A DNA stretch of 50,820 bases from Streptococcus oralis. GTDB lineage: Bacteria; Bacillota; Bacilli; Lactobacillales; Streptococcaceae. Below, in pieces: positions 8,832 to 17,585 of the stretch. The position numbers were made by a program, and so were the translations under genes. The stretch's first letter is position 1, and each line of letters starts with the position of its first letter. The notes beneath the pieces are model-generated. The model saw nothing but the letters and a program-made list of their open reading frames with translations, had not been told where the DNA came from and did no database searches. Where the stretch lies: NCBI RefSeq assembly GCF_001075875.1, contig NZ_JUOS01000029.1, positions 1-50,820 of the forward strand, read 5' to 3'.

Positions 8832-10085
8832 TTAATCCTTGTCAAAATCAAAGCCATAGAGAGTCGCAAAATAGTCCTCTGGTCGCTCTGCTCGGCGGAT
8901 CAAGCGTGCTCCACCATCCTCTGTGTAGAGAATTTCTGCCGAACGAAGCTTGGCATTGTACTGGTAACCCATAGAGAAGCCATGCGCACCTGTATCATGA
9001 ATGACTAACAAATCACCAATTTCTGTTTGAGGTAGTTCACGATTAACTGCAAACTTGTCGTTGTTTTCACAAAGAGAACCAACAACATCAACCACTTCAG
9101 TCTGACCATCAGGATGCATCATATTAGTAATGTGGTGATAAGCACCATACATAGCTGGTCTCATCAGATTGACAGCTGAGGCATCTACTCCTAGATATGT
9201 ACGGTAGGTTTTCTTTTTATGAGTTACTTTTGTGACTAAAATTCCATGAGGTGCCAACATAAAGCGCCCTAGTTCTGTAAAGATCTTAACCTGACCAAGT
9301 CCTGCTGGTGTGAGGACTTCTTCATAAACCTGACGAACTCCCTCACCAATCAAGGCGATATCATTAGGTTCTTGATCTGGGCGATAGTTAACTCCGATAC
9401 CTCCAGAAAGATTGATAAAGTCCAGTGAAATACCTAACTTTTCCTTGATTTCTACTGCCAATTCAAAAAGCTGACGTGCTAATTCTGGATAGTAGAGATG
9501 GGTCACTGTATTGGAAGCTAGGAAGGAATGAATCCCAAAAGTTTTAGCTCCCTTTTCTTTCAAGATGGCAAAGGCTTCAAAAAGCTGTTCCTTAATCATC
9601 CCAAACTTAGCTTCACCAGGATTATCCATAATGTCCGTACCCAGTTCAAATACTCCACCAGGATTGTAACGGCAAGAGATGATTTCGGGAATACCTGCTG
9701 CACGTTCCAAATGCTCGATATCTTCAAAGGCATCTAAATTAATCGTCGCACCTAATTCACGAGCATAGGCATATTCTCTATCTGGGGTGTTATTAGATGA
9801 GAACATCATATCGGAGCCGGCAAATCCTAGTTTATGACTCATTAAGAGTTCGACATAACTAGAACAATCCACTCCACATCCTTCTTCTTGTAAGATTTTC
9901 AAGATGGCTGGAGTTGGCGTTGCCTTAACTGCGAAGTATTCTTTAAAGCCCTTATTCCAAGAAAAGGCTTTGTTTACTGCTCGTGCTTTCTCGCGAATCC
10001 CTTTTTCATCGTAGAGGTGAAAAGGGGTTGGAAACTCCCCAACAATCTTTTCTAAGGCTTCACGTTTAATAAATGGTGTTTTCAT
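8832..10085 (-). CDS. lysA: Diaminopimelate decarboxylase (fold-type III PLP enzyme)
   Basis: 417 residues, close to the usual LysA length. It decarboxylates meso-diaminopimelate to L-lysine, which streptococci also need for their Lys-type peptidoglycan. The PLP lysine is Lys54 in YFAVKATPTP, and the glycine-rich phosphate loop (LSGGIGVNY), the HSFLASN segment and the subunit-crossing CENND cysteine motif are present. C-terminal GAHGFSMGYQYN supplies substrate contacts. Related ornithine or carboxynorspermidine decarboxylases share the fold (the pneumococcal gene has at times been labelled nspC), so the substrate is inferred from the motif set and length. Confidence 0.87.
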   Translation of the reverse strand: MKTPFIKREALEKIVGEFPTPFHLYDEKGIREKARAVNKAFSWNKGFKEYFAVKATPTPAILKILQEEGCGVDCSSYVELLMSHKLGFAGSDMMFSSNNTPDREYAYARELGATINLDAFEDIEHLERAAGIPEIISCRYNPGGVFELGTDIMDNPGEAKFGMIKEQLFEAFAILKEKGAKTFGIHSFLASNTVTHLYYPELARQLFELAVEIKEKLGISLDFINLSGGIGVNYRPDQEPNDIALIGEGVRQVYEEVLTPAGLGQVKIFTELGRFMLAPHGILVTKVTHKKKTYRTYLGVDASAVNLMRPAMYGAYHHITNMMHPDGQTEVVDVVGSLCENNDKFAVNRELPQTEIGDLLVIHDTGAHGFSMGYQYNAKLRSAEILYTEDGGARLIRRAERPEDYFATLYGFDFDKD

Positions 10086-10112
10086 AGGACTCCTTCATAT
10101 TCATTATCAAAG

Positions 10113-10140
10113 AAAGGCTGGGACGAAAGTTCCAACCTTT
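10113..10140 (-). terminator. Terminator of purR
   Basis: Minus-strand AAAGGTTGGAA pairs with TCCCAGCCTTT around a CTTTCG loop, followed by CTTTG. It lies just after purR and ahead of lysA. Confidence 0.7.
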
Positions 10141-10157
10141 GTATTTCAAGTCAATTC

Positions 10158-10982
10158 TTATTTTTCTGTATCGAAGATATTTCCAACTTCAACAGCAATT
10201 TGTTGGTTCTTCACATCAATGTTCGTGACTCTCAAGAGTGACTTGTAGTCGAACTGTTGTTCACGGTCTTCCTGTGCATTATCAGCAAAGACGGCTACTC
10301 CAGCCAACTCTGAATCAAACTCAGACAAGAGGCTAATCATCCCGTTAATGGTTCCTCCACCCTTCAAGAAGTCATCGACGATCAAGACACGGCTTCCTGC
10401 TTTGAGGCTACGTTTTGAAAGGAACATCTTTTCGATACGGTCACTAGAACCTGAAACATAGTTGACACTAACAGTTGAACCTTCAGTGATTTTCAAGTCG
10501 CGACGGACAATGACAAATGGAACATTGAGAACATTTGCTACCGCGTTCGCAAGCGGAACCCCTTTGGTCGCAACAGTCATAACGGCATCAATCTTCTGAT
10601 CCATAAAGCTCTTAGCAATAATGCGACCGATATTTTTCAAAATAGCTGGAGTGCTCAATAGGTCAGACAAATAAATGTAGCCACCTGGAAGAATGCGGTC
10701 ACTCTCTGAAAGTTTATCACGAAGCTCTTCGATAATCGTTTTAGACTCAAGGGGAGAGATCGATGGTGTAAAAATAACACCACCACCAGCACCTGTCACC
10801 GTTTGAATATGCCCGATTTCAATTTCTTCGAAGGCCCGTTTAATGATGACGATGTCTTCAGAAATAGACGATTTGGCAGATTCATACTTTTCCGCAAAAG
10901 TGTTGAGACTGGTTAATTTGTATGGATTGTTAATCAAGTAATTGGAAATGACAACCATCCGATCACTTCTTCTTAATTTCAT
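10158..10982 (-). CDS. purR: PurR purine operon regulator (PRT-domain type)
   Basis: 274 residues. An N-terminal winged helix (1-75, MKLRRSDRMVVISNYL onward) and a phosphoribosyltransferase-like domain (about 80-270) that senses PRPP. The PRPP-binding loop is visible in VLIVDDFLKGGGT. In streptococci PurR activates or represses purine synthesis genes according to PRPP level. The promoter is an extended -10 (TGATATAAT) near 11023-11031, and the gene stands alone between two hairpins. Confidence 0.94.
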   Translation of the reverse strand: MKLRRSDRMVVISNYLINNPYKLTSLNTFAEKYESAKSSISEDIVIIKRAFEEIEIGHIQTVTGAGGGVIFTPSISPLESKTIIEELRDKLSESDRILPGGYIYLSDLLSTPAILKNIGRIIAKSFMDQKIDAVMTVATKGVPLANAVANVLNVPFVIVRRDLKITEGSTVSVNYVSGSSDRIEKMFLSKRSLKAGSRVLIVDDFLKGGGTINGMISLLSEFDSELAGVAVFADNAQEDREQQFDYKSLLRVTNIDVKNQQIAVEVGNIFDTEK

Positions 10983-11040
10983 TATATTTTTACCATTCTT
11001 TTTTATTTAGTCTTTTTCTCATTATATCACACTAAAGCAA

Positions 11041-11078
11041 AAAAACGAACTTTATTGCCTAAATAAAGTTCATTTTTT
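11041..11078 (-). terminator. Terminator of the cbf cluster
   Basis: GAACTTTATT and AATAAAGTTC form the stem. The minus-strand copy ends GTTTTTTTGC, and a T-run also exists on the plus strand. Confidence 0.85.
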
Positions 11079-11084
11079 TAGTTT

Positions 11085-12026
11085 CTAGTCTAATTTCGGC
11101 TTGTAGAAGGAACGATTGTCCATAGCAAAGACTTTATTGGTCATTTCTCCCTCATCAACAAGGGCCAGAGCTGTTGTCATCATCATCATGCTGGCATCCA
11201 AATTATCAATCATATGAATAATTTCTGCTTCCATCACTCGAGGACGAACTGGACTACCATACTCAAGGAGACCATGATGACTGAGAATGACATGGCGAAG
11301 AAGTACAACCTCTTCTCTGGTGTCATCAATGCCAAGTTCCATTACTGCTTTGGTAATCTCACTATCAATCAGAGCAATATGACCGATAAGATTTCCTCTT
11401 ACTGTGTACTCTGTCTGGTCAGGACCTGTCAACTCAATAACCTTGGCCAGGTCGTGCAGCATAATCCCCGCGTAGAGCAAGCTCTTATTGAGTTGAGGAT
11501 AAACATCTGCAATTGCTTCTGCCAAACGAACCATAGTGGCAGTATGATAAGCAAGCCCTGTTTCAAAGGCATGATGGTTGGTCTTAGCAGCTGGATAAGA
11601 GTAGAATTCCTTGTCATACTTGGTGTAGAGATTTCGAACAATTCGCTGCCAAATTGGATTTTCAATTTTAAAAATCATCTGCGCCATATACTCACGAATC
11701 TCTTTGGCATCTACTGGAGATTTAACCTTGAAGTCCGCTGGGTCATTTGGTTCGCCAGGTTGTGGTAAGCGAAGGGTGATTTGATTAACCTGAGGCGTAT
11801 TGTTGTACACTTCACGACGACCTTGCATATGAACTACTTTCCCTGCTGTAAAGGTTTCAACATTGTGGGGTTGAGCATCCCAGAGTTTCCCTTCGATTTC
11901 TCCACTATCATCTTGGAAGGTGAAGGCTAGGTAGTTTTTCCCAGCACGTGTCTGTCTCAGGTCAGCTGACTTGATCAGGTAAAAGCCTTCAAAAAGCTCA
12001 TCTTTCTTCATGTGACTAATCTTCAT
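11085..12026 (-). CDS. cbf: 3'-5' exoribonuclease YhaM / CMP-binding factor Cbf
   Basis: 313 residues from MKISHMKKDELF, chosen because GAGGAAG precedes this ATG and it overlaps rmuC by only 11 bp; a longer frame to 12089 runs deeper into rmuC. The N-terminal OB fold (about 15-100, with KLWDA) binds RNA and the C-terminal HD domain supplies the metal ligands (HHAFETGLAYH and GIMLHDLAK). YhaM trims RNA 3' ends, and in pneumococcus Cbf1 alters the stability of the Csr small RNAs. Confidence 0.93.
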   Translation of the reverse strand: MKISHMKKDELFEGFYLIKSADLRQTRAGKNYLAFTFQDDSGEIEGKLWDAQPHNVETFTAGKVVHMQGRREVYNNTPQVNQITLRLPQPGEPNDPADFKVKSPVDAKEIREYMAQMIFKIENPIWQRIVRNLYTKYDKEFYSYPAAKTNHHAFETGLAYHTATMVRLAEAIADVYPQLNKSLLYAGIMLHDLAKVIELTGPDQTEYTVRGNLIGHIALIDSEITKAVMELGIDDTREEVVLLRHVILSHHGLLEYGSPVRPRVMEAEIIHMIDNLDASMMMMTTALALVDEGEMTNKVFAMDNRSFYKPKLD

Positions 12027-13272
12027 ATTCTTCCTCATCTTCTTGGAATTGGAGCAAATCAAGCGCAGGCTCACCTTCTGATAACTCAATGTGACGAAGC
12101 GTTCGCTCGATAGCTGTAGTACGACGGTTTAATAAATCATCAATATTGCCAGAGGCATGTTGGAGATGTTTTTGTGCCTTGACCAGAATCCCTCCAAACT
12201 TGCCAAATTCTGTTTTGACACTAGCTAGGGTTTTACTGATATGGTCAGCACTCTTTTGGATATTGAGAGTCTTGAAGCCAACCGATAGGGAGTTAAGAAG
12301 AGCCGACAAGGTACTTGGACCTGCAACGATAATTTGCTCCTCCCGTCTCAAATCATCAAAGAAAATCGGATTTCGAACAATTTCCGAATAGAGTCCTTCT
12401 GTCGGAACAAACAAGACTCCAAAATTGGTTGTCCGAGGTGGCGCCAGGTACTTACTCTTAATATCCTTAGCAAAACGCTTGACGCTTGCTAGGAGAGACT
12501 TACGACAGCGCTCAATCTCGTCCTTGTCACCTGCTTCATAGGCTTCTTCCAGACGGTAATAATCTGCCAGTGGAAACTTAGAATCAATCGGTAGATAGAC
12601 ATATTCCTGATCACCTTGTCCAGGTAACTTGATGGCGTATTCCACACGTTCACTAGAGTTTTCAACTGTTGCAAATTCTCGTTCATACTGGGCAGGTGTC
12701 ATGATATCTTCAATGATCTGTCCTAGTTGTAGTTCTCCTAGAATTCCTCGCGTTTTAGTTCCAGAAAGAACTTTATTTAGCGCACCAACATCACGCGCCA
12801 CCGTCTGCATTTCGCCAAGGCCACGATTGACAGATTCCAGTTGCTTGGAAACTGTCTCAAAAGAGGCCTGAAGGCGTGTCTGCAAGGTCTTTTCTAGCTT
12901 TTCCTCAACCGTTTGGCGCATCTGTTCCAAGCGTTGCTCATTGGATTCCTGCAAGGCTTGGAGGCGTTGGTCAGTCTTATCTCTTGTTTGGAGAAGATTC
13001 TCATTCATCTCCTGCCTAAGTTGAGTCAAGCCTTGGTGCAACTCAATTCGCACCTCCTGCAAACGGTCGCTAACAGCCACTTCTAGATTTTTTTGGTCAA
13101 GCTGACTAGCTTGTCTGGCCTGTTCAAAGCGGTAATCCAACTGGTCTGACAAATGATCTGCCTGATCCTCCAAACTCTTGGTCAGATATTTCTCCTGCTT
13201 GTCCTGCCTTTGCCAAATAAGAAAGAGGCCGGCTAGATTAGCAACTAATAAAACAACAAGTAAACTTTCCAT
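12016..13272 (-). CDS. rmuC: DNA recombination protein RmuC homologue
   Basis: 418 residues from MESLLVVLLV, which has AGGAGGTAGG just upstream. An N-terminal membrane segment (about 3-20) leads into a long coiled coil (about 30-165, rich in Gln, Glu and Arg with heptads), then the RmuC domain with its PD-(D/E)XK nuclease-like core (VYLPIDSKFPL). E. coli RmuC limits inversions at short inverted repeats. The start lies immediately after the thiN stop, so the two are translationally coupled within the rsmA-to-cbf cluster. Confidence 0.93.
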   Translation of the reverse strand: MESLLVVLLVANLAGLFLIWQRQDKQEKYLTKSLEDQADHLSDQLDYRFEQARQASQLDQKNLEVAVSDRLQEVRIELHQGLTQLRQEMNENLLQTRDKTDQRLQALQESNEQRLEQMRQTVEEKLEKTLQTRLQASFETVSKQLESVNRGLGEMQTVARDVGALNKVLSGTKTRGILGELQLGQIIEDIMTPAQYEREFATVENSSERVEYAIKLPGQGDQEYVYLPIDSKFPLADYYRLEEAYEAGDKDEIERCRKSLLASVKRFAKDIKSKYLAPPRTTNFGVLFVPTEGLYSEIVRNPIFFDDLRREEQIIVAGPSTLSALLNSLSVGFKTLNIQKSADHISKTLASVKTEFGKFGGILVKAQKHLQHASGNIDDLLNRRTTAIERTLRHIELSEGEPALDLLQFQEDEEEYED

Positions 13273-13273
13273 C

Positions 13274-13936
13274 CTACCTCCTGTCTTTGCTATGCAAGAC
13301 AACCACATAGCCATCTGGGCAAGTCACCAAAACTTCCCTATCTATATATTCGTTAGAAGCATAAACTTTCTTAAAGAAAAAATTTTCCTCTGTCAACTCA
13401 TACTTGGCACCAAGAATGGTCAACTGACTATCCCGAACCGGCATAAAGGCCAGATAATCATAGTTCGAACGTGGTTCAAGTTGACTGGTCCCTTCTGGAC
13501 AATAAGTAATCAAGTTTTGCCCATCCTCAATCTCTATTTGACGCATATAGGGCGCCAATTTAAGATTGCTAGGCAGAAAGACATTGGCCAGCATATGGTC
13601 GATGCGACCACCTAGGGCGCCAAAAATGGTCACCTGAGCCTGAGGATTTTTTTCAAAAATCGTTAACAGTGCTAGTTCCAGATCGGTATCATCCTTCTCT
13701 GGCTGAGCTTGGACAAAATGCTGGGCATGTTCTTGAATCAACTGACGTTCTTCTACAGTCACAGAATCAAAATCTCCAACTGCTAAAGCAAGAGGAAGTT
13801 CTTCTTCCAATACCCAGAGTGAGCCTCGATCCACACCGACAAAACAGTCAAAATCTGTCCGGTAGTGACCGCGATCTCCCCCTGCAAAAACTGCAACTTT
13901 AGTCCAGTTGTTTTCGGAGAGCTTGCACTCGTTCAT
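13274..13936 (-). CDS. thiN: Thiamine pyrophosphokinase
   Basis: 220 residues from MNECKLSENN, where GGGAGAT lies 6 nt upstream; an alternative Met is seven codons earlier. It transfers pyrophosphate from ATP to thiamine, giving the cofactor TPP. Family motifs are present: VAVFAGGDRGHY, the catalytic GDFDSV and DDTDLE acidic clusters, and GGRIDHMLANV. It overlaps the 3' end of rpe by 38 bp. The order rsgA-rpe-thiN is conserved across Firmicutes. Confidence 0.93.
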   Translation of the reverse strand: MNECKLSENNWTKVAVFAGGDRGHYRTDFDCFVGVDRGSLWVLEEELPLALAVGDFDSVTVEERQLIQEHAQHFVQAQPEKDDTDLELALLTIFEKNPQAQVTIFGALGGRIDHMLANVFLPSNLKLAPYMRQIEIEDGQNLITYCPEGTSQLEPRSNYDYLAFMPVRDSQLTILGAKYELTEENFFFKKVYASNEYIDREVLVTCPDGYVVVLHSKDRR

Positions 13937-14555
13937 TGACATCTCCCTTAAAGACATAAGATCCCGCTACAAAAACTGTAGCGCCAGCTTCTTTGGCTTG
14001 AGCAATGGTTTGGTCATCAATACCACCATCGACTTCGATTTCAAAGTTCAAGCCTTTTTCTTCGCGAAGGGCAACCAACTCACGAACCTTATCCATGGTT
14101 TCAGGCAAAAAAGCTTGCCCGCCAAATCCAGGATTAACCGTCATGACCAAAACTTGATCAACTAAGTGAAGGACATGTTTAATCGCCTCAACAGGAGTAC
14201 CAGGGTTAATGACAACCGAAGGTTTAACACCGAGAGAACGAATCTTTTGAAGAGCGCCATGGATATGAGGTGTTGCCTCGACATGGATGCTGATGATATC
14301 TGCCCCTGCACGCGCGAAATCCTCTAAATGATGTTCTGGGTTAGAGACCATCAAGTGACAGTCAAAGACCATCTTACTATGAGGTCGAAGACTTTCGACT
14401 ACACCTGCACCAAAGCTGATTTGAGGTACAAAGTGACCATCCATGATATCGATATGGGCGTATTCTGCCCCAGTTGCTTCTAGGCGTTTAATTTCACGTT
14501 CAAAGTTGGCATAATCTGCTGCCAGAATTGACGGAGCAATCTTGTATTGAGACAT
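13899..14555 (-). CDS. rpe: Ribulose-phosphate 3-epimerase
   Basis: 218 residues from MSQYKIAPSIL, with AAGGAGAAACCT before the ATG; a frame open to 14663 lies inside rsgA and is not used. A TIM-barrel enzyme interconverting ribulose-5-phosphate and xylulose-5-phosphate in the pentose phosphate pathway. Visible marks: SILAADYANF, the metal-binding HIDIMDGHFVP, VMTVNPGFGGQ and EVDGGI. Translated between rsgA and thiN. Confidence 0.96.
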   Translation of the reverse strand: MSQYKIAPSILAADYANFEREIKRLEATGAEYAHIDIMDGHFVPQISFGAGVVESLRPHSKMVFDCHLMVSNPEHHLEDFARAGADIISIHVEATPHIHGALQKIRSLGVKPSVVINPGTPVEAIKHVLHLVDQVLVMTVNPGFGGQAFLPETMDKVRELVALREEKGLNFEIEVDGGIDDQTIAQAKEAGATVFVAGSYVFKGDVNERVQALRKQLD

Positions 14556-14565
14556 AGGTTTCTCC

Positions 14566-15444
14566 TTATTTTGGAATTTTTTTGCTGACTTTTTTATAGG
14601 TTTCTCTGCGATTTTCAATCTCACTGAGGAATTGCAGATAGTTGTCGAAACGGAAGTTTGCAATGATGCCCTCTTCTACTGCTGGTTTCACTGCACAAGA
14701 TGGCTCATGAGTATGCGTACAAGTACGGAACTTACAGTCGCGACTGACACTAGCAATCTCTGGAAAAGCCTGGTTCAGCTCTTCAGCACTTGATACTTCA
14801 TAATCTAGCGACGAAAAACCTGGTGTATCTGCTATTTTGCCTCCATTGAGGTTGTAAAAACTAACAGCTCGAGTAGTATGGCGACCACGACCCAGACTGT
14901 CTGAGATTTCTCCTGTTTCGAGATTGAGGTCAGGTGCAATTTTATTAAGAAGGGTTGACTTACCAACACCCGTCTGCCCCATAAAGACTGTCACTTTGTC
15001 TGTCAACAAGGGCAAGAGTTCCTCCTTACTAGTCACAAAGTCGTAACCAATAGCACGATAGATTTTCTCGTAAAAATCCAGTTCTTCACTATCCTCTAGT
15101 AAGTCCATTTTGGAAATATAGACGATAGGATGAATGCCCTTGTGTTCTAAGAGAACCAAGAAGCGATCCAACAAGTTGCTATTAAAGTCAGGTTCTTTAA
15201 CGGACATAATGACAACGGCTTGGTCAATATTGACAATGGGTGGACGAACCAGACTATTTTTTCGTTCATGAATTTCCAATATATAGCCTTCTGAGTTCTC
15301 CTCTGCAGAAAATTCTACCCAATCTCCAACATAGGGTGTATGGCCTTTTTTACGAAAATTCCCACGCGCGCGCGTTTGATAAACTTGACCATCACTTTCC
15401 ACATAGTAGAAACCGGCCAATGCTTTAATGATTTGTCCCTGCAT
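14566..15444 (-). CDS. rsgA: Ribosome small-subunit-dependent GTPase RsgA
   Basis: 292 residues from [12 protein letters not shown], starting 1 nt after the rsmA stop. RsgA checks late 30S maturation. It has an OB-fold N-terminus (1-75), a circularly permuted GTPase domain in the order G4 (ISKMDL), G1 ([10 protein letters not shown]), G3 (DTPGFSS), and a C-terminal zinc site ([14 protein letters not shown]). Its neighbour rsmA modifies the same particle, so the pair is a 30S maturation unit. Confidence 0.95.
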   Translation of the reverse strand: MQGQIIKALAGFYYVESDGQVYQTRARGNFRKKGHTPYVGDWVEFSAEENSEGYILEIHERKNSLVRPPIVNIDQAVVIMSVKEPDFNSNLLDRFLVLLEHKGIHPIVYISKMDLLEDSEELDFYEKIYRAIGYDFVTSKEELLPLLTDKVTVFMGQTGVGKSTLLNKIAPDLNLETGEISDSLGRGRHTTRAVSFYNLNGGKIADTPGFSSLDYEVSSAEELNQAFPEIASVSRDCKFRTCTHTHEPSCAVKPAVEEGIIANFRFDNYLQFLSEIENRRETYKKVSKKIPK

Positions 15445-15445
15445 C

Positions 15446-16318
15446 TTAAAGTCCTTGTCCTTTAAGTGCATCTGCTAAACTAGCAAATTCTTCTAAGCCA
15501 AGAGCTTCACCACGTACACTTGGTGACAAGCCTGCCTGGTCCAAAGCCTTGGTCAGCTTATCCTTGATTTCCTCAGTTTTCCCAAAGTAACCAGTCAAGT
15601 TGTTCCACAAGGTCTTGCGACGATGAGTGAAACTAGCCTTGGAAACCTTAAAGAAGAAGTTCTCATCTTCGACCGCAACCGCCGGTTCTGGACGACGCAC
15701 CATTTTCAGGATAGCTGAGTCCACGTTGGGCGCTGGCACAAAGACCGTACGAGGCACGATAAAGGCAACCTTGGCCGTCATATAATACTGAACTGCAATT
15801 GACAAGCTACCATAAGCCTTGGTATTTGGTTGTGCAGAGATACGATCTGCTACTTCTTTCTGCATCATGACGACAAACTCACTAAAAGGAATCCCACTTT
15901 CAATCAAGTGCATGAGAATAGGGGTCGTGATGTAGTAAGGTAAGTTGGCTACTACCTTTATGGGTAGATCAGGATTTTTGAAATTCTGAATATGCTGGAC
16001 CAAATCAACCTTGAGAATGTCCTCGTTGACTACAGTAACATTGTCAAAATCACGTAGGGTATCTGCCAAAATCGGTACCAAACGGTGGTCAATCTCAAAG
16101 GCCATGACTTCAGCTGCACGCTCAGCCAAAAATTCAGTCAAAGCACCAATCCCTGGACCAATTTCAATAACATTGACCTGATCATCAATCTCAGCCGTAT
16201 CCACAATTTTTTGAAGGATATTAGTATCCGTCAAAAAATTTTGCCCAAAGGACTTTTTAAAGGTAAAACCGTGACGCTCCAGCACTGCCTTGGTCACGCT
16301 ATAATCTGCAATTCTCAT
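15446..16318 (-). CDS. rsmA: 16S rRNA (A1518/A1519-N6,N6)-dimethyltransferase RsmA (KsgA)
   Basis: 290 residues. It dimethylates two adenines in helix 45 of 16S rRNA during 30S assembly. Motifs: FGQNFLTD at the N-terminus, the SAM loop [10 protein letters not shown], and the catalytic [21 protein letters not shown] lies in the C-terminal part. It belongs to the same Rossmann family as the acquired Erm(B) at 37,386. A 43-bp copy of its promoter-proximal end occurs again at 17,216 (see repeat). Confidence 0.97.
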   Translation of the reverse strand: MRIADYSVTKAVLERHGFTFKKSFGQNFLTDTNILQKIVDTAEIDDQVNVIEIGPGIGALTEFLAERAAEVMAFEIDHRLVPILADTLRDFDNVTVVNEDILKVDLVQHIQNFKNPDLPIKVVANLPYYITTPILMHLIESGIPFSEFVVMMQKEVADRISAQPNTKAYGSLSIAVQYYMTAKVAFIVPRTVFVPAPNVDSAILKMVRRPEPAVAVEDENFFFKVSKASFTHRRKTLWNNLTGYFGKTEEIKDKLTKALDQAGLSPSVRGEALGLEEFASLADALKGQGL

Positions 16319-16330
16319 TTATTCTCTTTT
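16288..16330. repeat. Direct repeat copy 1, start of rsmA
   Basis: 43 bp covering the ribosome site, the ATG and the first ten codons of rsmA. It matches 17,216-17,258 at about 36 of 43 positions, with an uninterrupted block of 25 bp that includes the start codon. Confidence 0.85.
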
Positions 16331-16337
16331 CTATTTA

Positions 16338-17051
16338 TTAGCTAAAAATAATATATAAAACCCACATCATTCCTAGTGCCAACAAAATCCAAAACACTAA
16401 AAGAACACGAGGCTTGTTCCCTTTTGAATCAGATCCAGTCATATCAAGCACTTTCTTATCTTCTTGGGGATTCATTTTCTTCAGTTCATCCTGATAGGCA
16501 TCCGAATCTAGAATATTGTCTTCTGGCAATAATTCTGAAGCATAATAATCAGGAAAGCCCATAGCAAGGCCTATTAAGTTCTTATCCGTTAGAGAAAAAT
16601 CCAAATCTTTTGGCTGGTTTTCCTGAACAGCTCGGATATTTTTTAACAGTTTAGCAGCGGCTACAGATACTTGGTCCATAAAAACTACATCCAAAACATC
16701 AAATCCAAGCACATCACCATCTTTTACGTTTACAAGAATATAACGAACAAAGGCATCATAGAGTTGCAAGGCCTGCGGGGCATTCTCTTCTAAAAAAGAC
16801 CGATTTTGGAGGGCGTTTTGCTGGAATTTTTCAATAGGAAGTAAGATATCTACATTCTGCTCTTGGTAAAACTTTTCTGCTTGCTCTTCATCTTCTTCGA
16901 GTTTTTCTGCTATTTCCCAGAGTGAAATAGGAGCTTTTAAATCTTCTTCATCCCAAAACAATTGCCAAAAATAGGGTATTGTGTAAATTCCCTCTGTTAA
17001 AATACGGGCTTCATCTCCGTTTTTTAAGTAAATATAACTTCTATTTGCCAT
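16338..17051 (-). CDS. Uncharacterised protein with a C-terminal membrane anchor
   Basis: 237 residues from MANRSYIYLKNGDEA; a Met five codons earlier is possible. The first 200 residues are soluble and acidic, with hydrophobic patches and aromatic residues (PYFWQLFWDEED), and the last 20 (VLLVFWILLALGMMWVLYIIF) form a membrane helix. The topology suggests a tail-anchored protein with its bulk in the cytoplasm. I do not recognise the family. It lies between rsmA and a 111-residue gene in a block bounded by a duplicated piece of rsmA, so it looks like a later addition. An AAAGGAAATG ribosome site precedes the chosen start. Confidence 0.7.
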   Translation of the reverse strand: MANRSYIYLKNGDEARILTEGIYTIPYFWQLFWDEEDLKAPISLWEIAEKLEEDEEQAEKFYQEQNVDILLPIEKFQQNALQNRSFLEENAPQALQLYDAFVRYILVNVKDGDVLGFDVLDVVFMDQVSVAAAKLLKNIRAVQENQPKDLDFSLTDKNLIGLAMGFPDYYASELLPEDNILDSDAYQDELKKMNPQEDKKVLDMTGSDSKGNKPRVLLVFWILLALGMMWVLYIIFS

Positions 17052-17215
17052 ATCATTTCCTTTCAAAATTTTTGAAAAAGGTTAGTGGTTCAAGTAGGAT
17101 GTAGATAAAACTATAAAGTTTCCAATTTTTCATGCCCAATCAAAACTTAGACTTCATTTAAAAAAGATGTTTCATAAAAGCACCAAGGGACGATAACACT
17201 ACCTGACCAGTTTAA

Positions 17216-17258
17216 CCTTGGTCAGGTCATCATCTGCAATTCTCATTTATTCTCTTTA
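17216..17258. repeat. Direct repeat copy 2, remnant of the rsmA start
   Basis: Read on the minus strand, the 111-residue gene ends AAATGA and continues as ATG AGA ATT GCA GAT, the first five codons of rsmA, then diverges into a form that still encodes LTK at the place of VTK. The ancestral junction was therefore probably this gene followed by rsmA with a 4-base ATGA overlap, later split by insertion of the 237-residue gene. The stretch 17,052-17,215 holds no further gene that I can see. Confidence 0.75.
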
Positions 17259-17578
17259 CTAATGTAGTATGCTTCTGGGGTGTAATGATAGAGCAAAACA
17301 AATAAGGGAGTCTCAGTAATTCCTTCTAACATTTCTTTTAATACCTCATCTTGATGGATAATCTCTCCTGTTTTAGTGAAATAAACACCTTGTTCCCCAT
17401 TTCGATTTCGAAGTTCCCAGGCCACATTATTTCCTTGGATAGACGGCAAATAACGTTCCTTTTCTAAAAAATCAAAAAAGTCTTTCACCGCCATATCTTC
17501 AGGAACATCAAATTCCATCTCATGAGACAGGACATCATCCCCCATACAGACAGAATCTCTATCAACTCGTATTTTCAT
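17243..17578 (-). CDS. Uncharacterised 111-residue protein
   Basis: A small soluble protein, acidic, with a conserved-looking core (FDVPEDMAVKDFFDFLEKE, then NVAWELRNRNGEQGVYFTKTGEI). No membrane segment or signal. It follows the 475-residue gene by 7 bp and must be co-transcribed with it. The spacing and size recall small partner or immunity-type proteins, but I cannot assign a family. Its stop codon lies within the remnant of the rsmA start. Confidence 0.7.
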   Translation of the reverse strand: MKIRVDRDSVCMGDDVLSHEMEFDVPEDMAVKDFFDFLEKERYLPSIQGNNVAWELRNRNGEQGVYFTKTGEIIHQDEVLKEMLEGITETPLFVLLYHYTPEAYYISKENK

Positions 17579-17585
17579 TCTTTGT

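Noticed and set aside
11214-11768. 184-codon plus-strand frame
   Set aside because: It lies entirely antisense to the HD domain of cbf, without a ribosome site or plausible protein composition.
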